DNA of 64,000 nucleotides, taken from contig CM055199.1 in the NCBI GenBank assembly GCA_029224185.1, positions 18,294,267 to 18,358,266 on the forward strand, read 5' to 3'. Below the pieces are notes generated by a model. It was not told where the DNA came from. It worked only from the letters and a program-made list of their open reading frames with translations, and did not search any database. Both the position numbers and the translations under genes were made by a program. Source of the stretch: Karalla daura (taxonomy: Eukaryota; Chordata; Actinopteri; Chaetodontiformes; Leiognathidae). Below are positions 32,306-43,556 of the stretch, one piece after another (position 1 is the first letter of the stretch; each line of letters begins with the position of its first letter).

Positions 32306-35300
32306 ATGAAGAGACAGAACGCGCGGACCCTCGCCCTGATCCTCAGCATCCTCACCTACCTGGTGGTGGGAGCGGCTGTGTTCGAGACGCTGGAGTCCAA
32401 GCAGGAGAAGGGTCAGAAGAGGCGCCTGGACGCCAGGAAGTACGAACTGATGCGCAAATACAACCTGACCAAAGAGAACTTCGAGGAGCTGGAGCACGTC
32501 GTCCTGCAGCTCAAGCCGCACAAGGCGGGGGTGCAGTGGAAGTTCGCAGGCTCCTTCTACTTCGCCATCACTGTGATTACGACCATAGGTGAGTGGGAGT
32601 CCTCCTCCAGGTGTGCAGGCAGTGTCAGGTCACATGTGGACCTAACTGCTTTAGTATGAAGTTTTCTTTTTTTTTTTTCTTTGGTTAAATTCCTAAATTA
32701 AGATGGGTGTCGTGCGCATTTTACGCGCTTTTCACTCTTTGTTTTTTTGATTGAACTTTGGCTGTGTTCGTGTACATTGCATAAATCTTGGCAAGGTCGA
32801 GTGTTTTTATTGTCATTATCTTGTCATTTCAAGCTCTAAAAATACACTGTAAACAAACGATGCACCCCGTTTGTTGTGCGCAAAAAAGGCGCAATTGAAC
32901 CCCATTGAAACTGCCCTTTTTACTCCCATCGCAACCAAAGCAGAATACGTGCCTTTTATAATATCGGGGTGTCACTCCTGGCTTTTTGCCTTGGAACTGA
33001 TCATTTTTACTACACTCCACGACATCCGCAACGTCACTTTAACCATATTTGGCAGATGGAGGAAAAAAACATCCTGAGTGTCCGCATTTGACACTCTATA
33101 GAAAACTAATAATAGATGCTGTTGCTCCTAATCATTGATATATCCCAGACTGTAATAATTCAACACAAAAAGTATACTGAAAATGATTAAGTTCTTATGT
33201 GTTTTTTTAATCAAAAACATGATGACATCATGACAAGAACGCGGCATTTAAAGGGTTAAAACCTCAAAAGCGGCATGCTTGTTTGATGTCAATAGTTTAC
33301 GCAGACGTGGGCGAAAAAAATAGCTCAATGAAAGCAGAATATCATTTTAATTCACAATAATTTTCATAACAACCTTATGAAAGGTCAACATCCTGAGTGT
33401 AACAAATATTAGAACATCTCCTGAGGGTTAAAATATCATGTTGTCACATTCTGTCCTAAAATCTGGTTCCTGCTGCTCAAAATGGAGAATGAAAAGAGAT
33501 CAGATCCTGTGGAGAGGACGCAGCGAGTGTCTGCTTACCTGGAACACCTGGTGCTGAGCTCTCTGGATTAAAATCAAAAGGCAGGTGCATAATTGGGAGT
33601 CACTCCCAAGTTCCAACACCCCCTGAAAGCCTGTCTACAACCCCCACACACACCTGCACACCTGGGAGAGGGGGAGTGTTTCCAAACAAGTCCGCATTTT
33701 GCATGTCTTAATGTTCCTTTTAGTATTCAGTACTAATTCAGTATTCCACTGACACAAACCAAATGTTTTTTTAGCTTCTTGTGGGATTAAGAATGAAAAG
33801 AGAGCACTTTATGTCAGACTATGGGTTTATTTACCTGTAAAACCAGGGGCCGAGCTCTGTTTTGGAGTGACAGCTGTGTATGGGTCACTTCTAGTTCCAG
33901 GACGCCCGCCTAAAACCTACTTACTAAAGCAGTTCATACAAAAAATACCCCCAATCTGACTTGACAATGTGCCCCTTAAATGGGGCGTTTGACCCAGAGC
34001 CGGGATCTTATGGGGGTGCAGGAACTACAGGTGTGGCCTCAACACACAACACTCGCTTTTAGAGTTTAATCCACAGACCTCAGCATCACGTTATTCAGGT
34101 AAAAAGACACCTGGTCTGTCCTAAAATGCTCTGTTTTTATACACAGTTTTCAGTACCAGGAACCAAATTTAAAGAATGTTCTATCGCACAGTCAAAATTT
34201 TACCAAATAAGTAATTAATACAGATGAATCAGTCTGATTTGACAGAGATCGGCACATGGTAATCCAGGTAGACAGACACTTGGGTCTGAAAGTGCTTCCA
34301 TCTCTCGGTACTTCCTAAGTCACACATCAGCTTGTGATTCAAATAATAAATTTAAGCAAAAATCTCCTGACAAAAGCAGTTAATGCAAAATGTTGTACTT
34401 TTGGAAAACTTTATTTATCCCCATTGGGCAGTTAAGGAGATTAAGGAAGTACCAAATTTATAGCCCTTACAGACTAACTTCCCCTCTGTAAGAACCACTA
34501 CAGCTTTTGTAGAAATTATATATTGCTAGAAAAGAACTAACAAACAGAAATGTTCAGTGCATGTGAACCAACTCCAGAGGAACTTTTATATTCTGTAATT
34601 TTCTTGTGTTTTTTTTCTGGGGGAGAAAAAAACAAACAGTATTTTTAATGGATGTTTTCCCATCCACAGCTTTCAAAGGGTGTTTGTTTGAGGATTTTAG
34701 AAAATATGTTCACCACAGTGGTTGGTGTTGCAGGTGTCTAAAAGATCAGAAATTCCTCAACAGTCTGAAGTTAAGTATAAAGTATATATATACGTACACA
34801 CACACACACACATATATATATAGACACACCCATGTATCGGTGGGGTTTTCATTGTAAGGGGTTGTAGGTGTGGATCTCGATTAAGCACCAACTGTCTTTG
34901 CTACTGGGTTTGTGGTCAATCTGCTGTTTCTCCAGGTGATTAGATGCACTTGTGCATCCTTGTGCTCTCTTTTTATTCTCAGTTTTGTGCTCCGGGAACC
35001 AAATTTAAATAATATTCCTTTTGCTTGAAGGCAGCATATCATTACCGACTGTGTGATTAATTAAATAGTGAATCGTGCCAAAAAAGCTTTTTTTACCGAA
35101 GCCTTCCAAAATGCGCTGCGAAATTCCCTTGTCGATAGCACCAAACACTAGCTGACTTGTGTCCTCTCTGCGTGACCAACGTTTTGATTGTATTTTCTTC
35201 ATATAAAGTTGTATGTTGCCTGTGAAGATCTCCTCTCTTCACTTGCATTCACGAAACACAACTTTTATTCTTCCCTCTCCTTCTGTTATCTCCTCTCTTC

Positions 35301-37287
35301 TACTTATACTACAGCTCTGAGTAGTAGTAAGAATGTAAGAATGTAGAGCAGTATTTCTTGTTACACTAGGTCTATACTGCGATATAGCTTGTGCGTTTTC
35401 TTCCCTCACATTGGATAAAATTGCTGGCTCAATGACGAAATGATGGAGCTGTTTAATGTTTTCAAACCAAACAACTTCTTCGTCATATTGTTGTGTCGCA
35501 CTAAATTTCCAAAAGATGTAAAAATCTTTTAATGGATGTTTTTTTTCCACCTGGAGTTTAAGAAGAGTGTCTGTGTGCATTCTGTGAAACGTGTTCACCT
35601 CAGGGGTTGGTGTTGTGGGTGTTAAAAAGATCAGGAGGGAGAAAAAAAAGATCAGGAGGAGTTGAGAGTAGAGAGGGAAATCTGATGTCCAGCATAGAGA
35701 CAAAACGAAGCTTCTCCAAAAACATCACATTTTATTGTCACCATCTGTTTCTTTACGCAATCACGTTCCAGGGATTGATTGAAATTGATCCATTCACTCT
35801 GTCTGTGTACGTTATTGTTGTTGCGTGGTCTGTGTTCATTTTCCGGAAGCTTTGGTTGTTTGTAAAGGCTGTTTACTCTGTGTCGAGGAAAGATTAAATT
35901 GTTCACAAGTGTAAATAGATATTATACTCCTAATTTCACAACAGGTTTTTCAGCTATTTCTGATTTTGTGCCAGAAAGAGTTATTTTATTTTCCAGCGAA
36001 TTATAAATTGGGCAAAATCCAAATTTTATTCTTCAGTGTTGCCTTTTTTTTTTGCTGAGAAACAGTACCAAAACAAAACCGAGCTTTAAAAAGCTACATA
36101 CCAGGTGTCGTTACAATTTTAAAATGGAAACATGTCCTCACATTTACTGAATCAACAGGCGTTTCCTGCACGGGCCGCACTCACTTCAGGGGTAATTTAG
36201 GTGAAAAGAAAGTGACGCCTTTTCGGATTTATTTCCAGCGCTTACAGCGTCTCGGCTCACAGCGGCGTGGGTGTTATTAATAAATAGCTGTTAACCCATG
36301 ACACCGGAGTCCAGCCTGCTTCCTGTGGCGTTCCTAGACAGCGTCGATGGATGTCAGTGTCTGTGGTGTCACGCTGCGATGTCTTCTCGCCCAGGTTACG
36401 GCCACGCGGCTCCCAGCACCGACTCAGGGAAAGTGTTCTGCATGTTCTACGCCCTCCTGGGGATCCCGCTCACCCTGGTCATGTTCCAGAGCCTCGGCGA
36501 GCGGATCAACACGTTCGTCAGGTACCTGCTGCACCAAGCCAAGAAGTGCCTGGGAATGCGTCAGACCGACGTCTCCATGGCGAACATGGTGACCGTTGGC
36601 TTCTTCTCCTGCATGAGCACCCTGTGCGTGGGGGCCGTGGCGTTCTCCCACTGCGAGGGATGGAGCTTCCTCCACGCCTTTTACTACTGCTTCATCACGC
36701 TCACCACCATCGGGTTCGGGGACTACGTGGCCCTGCAGAGGGACAACGCTCTGCAGAACGACCCGCGCTACGTGGCGTTCTGCTTCGTCTACATCCTGAT
36801 GGGCCTGACGGTGATCGGCGCCTTCCTCAACCTGGTGGTGCTCCGCTTCCTCACCATGAACACCGAGGACGAGCGCCGCGACGCCAAACAGAGGGCGCTG
36901 ATGTCCGGGACCAAGCCCCGAGGCGAGGTGGCCCGCCTGCTGCCCGTCTCGGTGTCCGCCTCGTCCACGCCTGTAGCAGAAGACACGGCCAAGGGTAAAG
37001 ATTTGAAAGGTGTCTACACCGAGGTGCTGCACTTCCAGACTATTTGCTCCTGCCTGTGGTACCGCAGCAAGGAGAAGCTGCAGGGCTCCATTCCCACCAT
37101 GGTCCCTCAGGAGCTGACGTTCTCCGATGCCTACTTGCAGCAGAACAGTAGCTGTCCCCACTACGCCGAGCCTTTGTCAACAGGCTGCGTTTGCAGTCCA
37201 CGTCAGTGTTCGAGCATAAGCTCCATAACAACGGGCCTACACATTCTCTCCCCGTTCAGGGTGTTTAAGAGACGCAGCTCCGTTTAG
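32306..37287 (+). CDS. kcnk3: TASK-type two-pore-domain K+ channel, KCNK3-like
   Basis: Acid-sensitive background K+ channel at the plasma membrane. Two coding exons, 32306-32588 and 36395-37287, give 391 aa (human KCNK3 394). The intron splits the first selectivity filter codon, as in other TASK genes. The protein starts MKRQNARTLALILSILTYLV (M1). Pore 1 is TVITTIGYGH in frame (VITTIGYGH) with the pH-sensing His after GYG. Pore 2 is TLTTIGFGD. M2 contains GKVFCMFYALLGIPLTLVMF and M4 contains VIGAFLNLVVLRFLT, covering the X-gate segment. The C-terminus keeps EVLHFQTICSCLWYRSKEKL and ends KRRSSV, the 14-3-3/COPI-competing motif of TASK-1. Tail motifs fit KCNK3 better than KCNK9 (ending RRKSV), while some membrane positions resemble KCNK9. 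The in-frame upstream extension is treated as 5' UTR. Confidence 0.88.
34140..34760 (+). repeat. Intronic direct duplication, copy 1
   Basis: The anchors GGAACCAAATTTAAA (34159), TTTTAATGGATGTTTT (34643) and GGTTGGTGTTG (34720) recur in the same order about 836-885 bases downstream. Flanking sequence is diverged. It lies in the K2P intron, and nothing coding is seen. Confidence 0.55.
34403..34445 (-). mobile_element. Retroposon tail, minus-oriented
   Basis: AAACTTTATTTATCCCCATT, followed by GGGCAG, resembles the reverse complement of the fish retroposon tail ending GGGGATCAATAAAGTTT. Only the terminal portion is visible. Confidence 0.4.
34980..35645 (+). repeat. Intronic direct duplication, copy 2
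   Basis: The anchors recur at 34995, 35527 and 35605, in the same order and orientation as copy 1. This suggests an old tandem duplication of about 0.85-0.9 kb, or two inserts of one repeat family. Confidence 0.55.
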
Positions 37288-40200
37288 CCTTTTCCCATGC
37301 AACAGATTGCAATGCAGCACAGTCAGACCACGTTGCCAAGCGGACGGCAGATACTTGGTAGTAATCGCAGCAGAAGATGTGGCTGTGGGTAAATGTTTGC
37401 GGTGCTATAAACCCAGGATGTACAAAAAGGGAAAACATAAAGAAGAAGCACACACAGTACTGTACACAGCAAAGTGTCACGCTGGCAGGTGTTTGAGGAG
37501 GGGAGATGCAAATGTTCGGTTTGAGATACCGTTTGTTGTTCGACAGGAAGTCACCTGGACTGTCACGCAACAACACATGAGCGTGTTGAGACGTGTGTGT
37601 TGTACAGCTGGAACAGTGTAGGTGCAGGTTCAGTCAGTTGATAGACTGCACGGAAAATACGAGAAACTTCCTCTAAAGCTCTGCAGTAAATTCCATCTAA
37701 TAACAATAATAATCTCAAATGCTGATTGAACTCAGGGGTCTTTTTCTTCTAGGCTAGTGTTTTTTTTCAACCCCCGTTTTGTCAGGGAACACTGTCCTGG
37801 ATTTTCTGTGTTTCATGCTCCAACAGCCTGATGATGAGGAACCGCGTCGGAGCAGGAAACATCTAAACACACGCAGAGGACAGTGTTATCCCGAGGAGCA
37901 GGGTTGAAAAACACCCATCTAGGCGTTGTTTGTTTGTCCGTTGTTTCCCATAACGCAGCACCTGTTCACTCTCCGGCTTCGTACAAGTTGCCTCATGTTG
38001 CCCTAAAACCGCATCCAAACAAATCGTGATTGTCAGAACTTTTACTGGCGCTAACACACGCTGTGTAACACAGTGTGACTCATTCCCTGTGTGGCTGCCT
38101 CTGTTATGGTGAGTTTCAGTGCTCTCTCTCTCTCTCTCTCTCTGCCCAAATCGCTGGTGCATCAGTCACAAACACTGCAAAATTACGTAATGTCACAAGT
38201 GGATAAGATTTTTTTAATAAAAAATACCAGGATGACATATCCACACACACAAAAAAAACACGGTACAACAGTGTTAGGATGGCAGCAGAGCAATCTCAAG
38301 TAGACACTCACTAGCTCAGATGATACACACCACTCTGGTTTTGTTTAGCAACACCTAAAAACGATGATGACCAGTTGAACATTCACAGTTGTCTGTGCTT
38401 TCATCGTTGGTCCTCATTAAAATGCACTTCTTTCTGGTCAGCCATTTTGAAGGTGGTGTATATTGAAATTGATCATGACTAGCTGCCCCATTGGATTTGA
38501 ATTTAAACAACTTATACCACCAAAAAAGAAATTCCCTAATCACCCTCGTAAAACCTTTACTTGTTAAGTGTTTGCTGTCTCTTCAGAGACGTGTCAAGGT
38601 CCCAGTTGGAGTTTTCTGTTAAATACGGAGCTGGAGCTAGGAGGTGATTAGCTCATCTTAGAGCTACGACGGGAATAACAGCTGCTAGCCTGCTAGCCTA
38701 CCTCTACCAACACCTCTAGCTCACGTGTTAGCATTTTGTAAGTTGTTAGCATACCGATGTGGGAGTGGTGCCTATGTTAACACAGGAAAATTCACACACG
38801 CGCTAATGTTTTTACAAAGAATGTCTTTTAATCCTTTCTCAGAGAAAAACATTGTAAAATTACATTCACGTGTGAAAATGTTTGGTTTTGGGTCTCTCTG
38901 GGGCTTGTTGTGTTCTGTTTGGCAGTCACCAAAAATGTTGCTTTGAAGTGTCAAGAAAGTTTTAGCCACCACAATTTAAGATTTTTGTTTGTTCTAGTTG
39001 GAAAAAGGTGTGTTCCTTGTTGCGCTTTGGCTACACTACCACTGGGCTCTGCTTTTAAAGATGCTCAAGAAAATTGACTTCTTAGTCTTGTTGCACCTCG
39101 ACATTTCATTCTGCGGAATACAATAAATGAATGTATTATTCTCTATGTTAAGATTTTTATCGAAACCAGGGGTGGGTGATTGAGGCCATAAAGGGCAGGG
39201 GTGGTTGCGGGTCTTTGTTCCAGTCTATGGAGAACACAGACACTGACAGATCAAGACTCAGATTAGCTGAGCCACGTCAGGTGTGCTGCTGCTTGACTGG
39301 AACAAGAACCTGCAGCTATACCTGCTCTTTGTGGCTGCAGGTTGCCCACCTAACTTTTTACACCCATGTTGTGTTGTTATTTCATTCATCATTTCAGTAA
39401 ATTGTGTCGATTATCAGTCGCTCTGTCCATTGATATGAAATATCCAACTAAAATTTCAAAACGAGTCCCACAGCAAAAAGAGGGACTTGCATTGTTTAAG
39501 TTGAATCTTTGATGATTCATGGCTCCAGCTCCATGTTAATTTCCACAACTTGTAGAAATGTTCTTGAAAATCAAGCTGTCAACTCCTCTGACAAGATTAG
39601 AGTCCTACACTTCACGTTCAGGGTCATCTATCAGATGCTCAAGATATGAATCCTCTACATGTTTCCTCAATGTCTTGCGACCCGAGGGACCTCACAAAAG
39701 TCTGACTGTCTGTCAAACAAAAGACATCAGCTATTCACATACAAAGTGTTCAGAGCTGTCCAAATCATATCTGGATCAAACTGTGTGAGCAAACTATTTT
39801 CAGGGAGAGGGGGTTTTCTGTGTTCGGACAAAGGATAATGAGCCAGCTGTCAATCAGATAATTACGCCTCAAAAGACGTAGTCTCTCTGATTGATGGGAA
39901 ACAATAAATCCACCCTCGGATACTATTCCCTGTATTTCTGGGCCTATTTGTAGTTTGCAATTTTTTTTTTCATTCTGTCACACGATTCAACGTCATGCTA
40001 AGTTTATTTCTGGCAGCTCTGGATCAGGAGATTGAGTAAAGTACGAGTATGTAATACCTGCATGCAGCACTTACATAAATGTACCGTCTGCACAGGGCAG
40101 CGCTACATGAGGATGTTGACATGAACTAAGCACTGGAGGGAAATCAGAAGATTCAAGTGCTGGGAATAAATGAAACATCACAGATTAACACAGTCTGAAT

Positions 40201-43200
40201 GTTTTCATGTTGATCCTGTTTTGTTGTTTTTTTAATTTTCAGTTTCATTTATTGTTTTCTCTTGTTAGGTGAATAACCAAACACAGCAGACTTAACAAGT
40301 GCCAAAAATGACTTGCAAACACCATTTAATGGGGGGTCTGGTGTCTATTGAGAGACTCCATCTATGTTAGGGAAATGAACCTGTTGTGACCGTACTGTAC
40401 TTCACCAAATATACGACTTGCATCAGGATTAAGACAGATGACATTATCGATGCTTATTCTGTGCTCGAGTGGCTTTTAACAATATTAAGAGACTGGGAAA
40501 CAACAGACTTCGGTTTATTTAGTGCAAGGACTGTATTAGTTTTAAAGTAGGACCACATGCGCTGGCATAAACAGGTTTCTCTGCTTTACTTGGGAGAAGT
40601 TGTTTTTTTTTTTTAAAGATAATCAGTGGCAAGTTAGTACTTGAACACACAACAGAGTACTTGAAACAATTTAAGGGACATTTTTATGTCACCTTGCCAC
40701 GAGACGTGTGTAGGGTGGAGATTCTTTGTCTGTCACATATCTTGCACAGAGTTTGAAACGACACAGTGTTATCTTGTCCAAGTCTAGAAAAGAAAACCAT
40801 CCACAGAAAACATTAAAAACATGGATTTTTATTCCAAAACCTCAACGTCTTCTTGACTCTTTACTTCTGTATCACCGCCTCAAACTGACAAATCCTCACA
40901 GAGAGTTAATCTCTGAACATATATACATGTATATATACCATATGAGACATTGTTTGTCAACATGTGCGGCGTGAGAAAATCCTGCTGAAGAATGTATAGG
41001 AGGGACTGCGTGCTCCAGATGGTGTCCCCCTGGGATTTCTGACTGAAGTCCAGTTCCGGACAACCTACAGCAGGTTAGTCACGAGCGGGAAGTATGGCCG
41101 AGAATCATTATGTCATTCTTTGTTGCAGTATGTATTTCTGCGGTGCTCAAGCACGCAGGAGACGGGCAAATTACCAGACTTACTTAAAATTTCTGCAGCG
41201 AAACACCGCTCCGGGGTTGGTCTTAATGCGAGCACCACTGATATTTGGTTACCTGCCTGTGGTGTTGACTCAGTTCTGCTTTATCGGTCAATAATATTGA
41301 AATAATTTCAAATAAGCTTTGACAAAACAACACATTTGCATCTAATTATAAGGGAAATGGTACAGCCTGGAAAGAAAATACCAATTTAGTTTAAATTAGA
41401 GCCTTTTAGTCAGTGCGAGTATGAATATGTGTGTGGTAATTTTTGCTCCAGGTCGTAATTATCCGAAATGAACTTTGGTCGTGAGCGTCTGGACTCGTTT
41501 CTAGATAATTTGGGATGTTTCAGCGCTCACTCGAGAAAAGAAATTAAATACACAACTCATCAGTCCACTGGACTCGTATAAATGTGTAATGAGAAAAGAA
41601 AAAGCTTATCTATAAGCAACACTAGTTTACAAAAAGTAAATATCAGATGCTGGATGTTTGAACTGCCTCTGCCTCATAAGACGCAAGCCCTAAGAGATGA
41701 AGATATGTCTCACTGGACAAAGTCTCTTTTATTGCTCTGTTGTGTTTTGGTTATTTTGTGTGCTGGGGCTACATCTGGCCATGTTTTCATCTGAATACTG
41801 CCAGGAGTTGTACAAGGTCTGTGCACAGATCTCAGCTATTTGTAGAATAATTTCCCCAACTGGTTACTAGCTTATTTGTCTCTGAGGCAAATGCTCCAGA
41901 TAATAAATCACTACATACGTGGATATTGGGCTTCTTTTATCGGGTTCCTGCTCATTTTGGCCGCGACACAGGGTCTCATCATTACTGCAAACCTCTGAAG
42001 TGATGAAAACATATAAATGCGTATAAAACCAACCTGTTGTGTGCACCTCGAGCAGAATTACAACATCAAAGCGCGTATTGCTGAGAAGAGAGCAATTAGG
42101 ACAGTATCTCGTTATCAACATTTGCTCGCCACCGCAGCATCGAACCAGCTTGTCAGGCCTGGCCCCGTGCCTGCGAGTCTGGCCTCATCCATTAGATGTG
42201 CACAGAAAAGCAACAGAAGGAGTATCCATTTGACAAATCCCTGTATTGCCCCCCTGTGGCTGGAGCATCTGCTGTTTTCTACTTTGGCCACAGACCTGAC
42301 TATCTATGTCAAAGACAAAAATAGTTCACTGAGAAGGTCAACTATAGCATTACGTCACTTGGTTTTGTTCTCTGTTTTTAGAAAACCTGGACGCCGTGGA
42401 AATCGAAGGTCTCCGTCACACATTCATATAAGTTTGGAAAGCTGAAGTGCTCTTGTGGGGACAGAATTTCAGGGATTTTCTTTGTGCGTGTTTAATTATG
42501 CTTAACTGTGCATTTATTTAATATACGTGTCTGTTCAAGCTCTTGGGGTCTCAAACACCAAAATTTGATTGTGAAGCTGGTAATGTTTTTTTATACTTAA
42601 TACCCTGAAATGCAAAAAATATCAATTCAATGTTTTACTGCACTTTTTTGGCAAGCCACCCTCACTTTATGCAAAGTGGGACAACATGACATGAGAGTCT
42701 GTGGAGATTTTCACTTGTTCTGGTCACTAAAATCCAAGGAGGTGTACGTTATGGGAATTGGAGTTATTGTAGATCCTTGAGAACGTTTCACATCTCTTCC
42801 ATTCCTCAGGTCCAGCTTCAGCATTAAACCTTTATTCAAAACTGAACAAACCTCTTGAATGAGAGGTGAAAAGTCTTCAAGAATCTACACAATGTGTCCA
42901 AGTTACCAGGATTTACATCTCCTTTGCCATGAGTGTTGTATCGTTTTGTACAGCTGGCAATATGAGACGGGACACCACTTGTCAGTAGTCGAACCACTCA
43001 TTCGTATAATATTGAACTTAATAAAGTACAATCACAATGGTATAACTGATCAAGATCCATTTAAAGTCTCTAACCACAGGGGGCAGTAATGGCGCTGGAA
43101 AAGTTCACAGATGAAGAAAAGTTGGAGTGGCCAGTTTGATGCGTTCATGAAAATCAGTTTTTTAAAAAGTAAAAGAAAGTTGTACTCACTTTTAAGAACT

Positions 43201-43556
43201 TTCAGAACAGCTACAAAGTTCTTAACATTGTATTTCTTTCTAATTTTGGCGAAGAGTATGAGCAAAGAAGAATCCTATGAAAAACGAATGACAGCCTCAC
43301 TTGTTTTCTAATGTTATACTCTCGTCTTCTCTGGGATCAATATCTTCAATTTTGACTTGTATCTTATTTTTTTAGCTATATGTATTTATCCTTCCAAACA
43401 TCAGTGTTCAATGCTTTTCTTTACGTGAAACACATTGAGTTGAAGCCTCGATCTGAACCCGTTTCGCCGTAGTATCGAAATGTCCGAGCACCCGTGAACG
43501 CCTCAGTCCTGTCACTTTAAGCCCATGTCCCTCTGGAACCGAGGAGAAGATCCAAC
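37288..43556. other. Intergenic spacer, K2P channel to MTARC1
   Basis: About 6.3 kb without an exon I can support. It includes the K2P 3' UTR, a short (CT)n at 38120-38142, a hAT-like MITE at 39167-39353, and otherwise AT-rich sequence with small, unsupported reading frames. The MTARC1 promoter should lie in the last few hundred bases. Confidence 0.6.
39167..39353. mobile_element. hAT-like MITE with CAGGGGTGGG terminus
   Basis: The left end CAGGGGTGGGTGATT and the right end GGTTGCCCACC are imperfect inverted repeats, typical of a very common fish non-autonomous hAT family (ends recalled as CAGGGGTGGGC). Internal CCTGCAG words also fit. No transposase is present, and an 8-bp target duplication could not be confirmed. 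Confidence 0.6.

Noticed and set aside
38640..38770. GCTAGC/TTAGC-rich words, also near 51570-51610
   Set aside because: Common low-complexity composition in fish DNA with no consistent unit or boundary.
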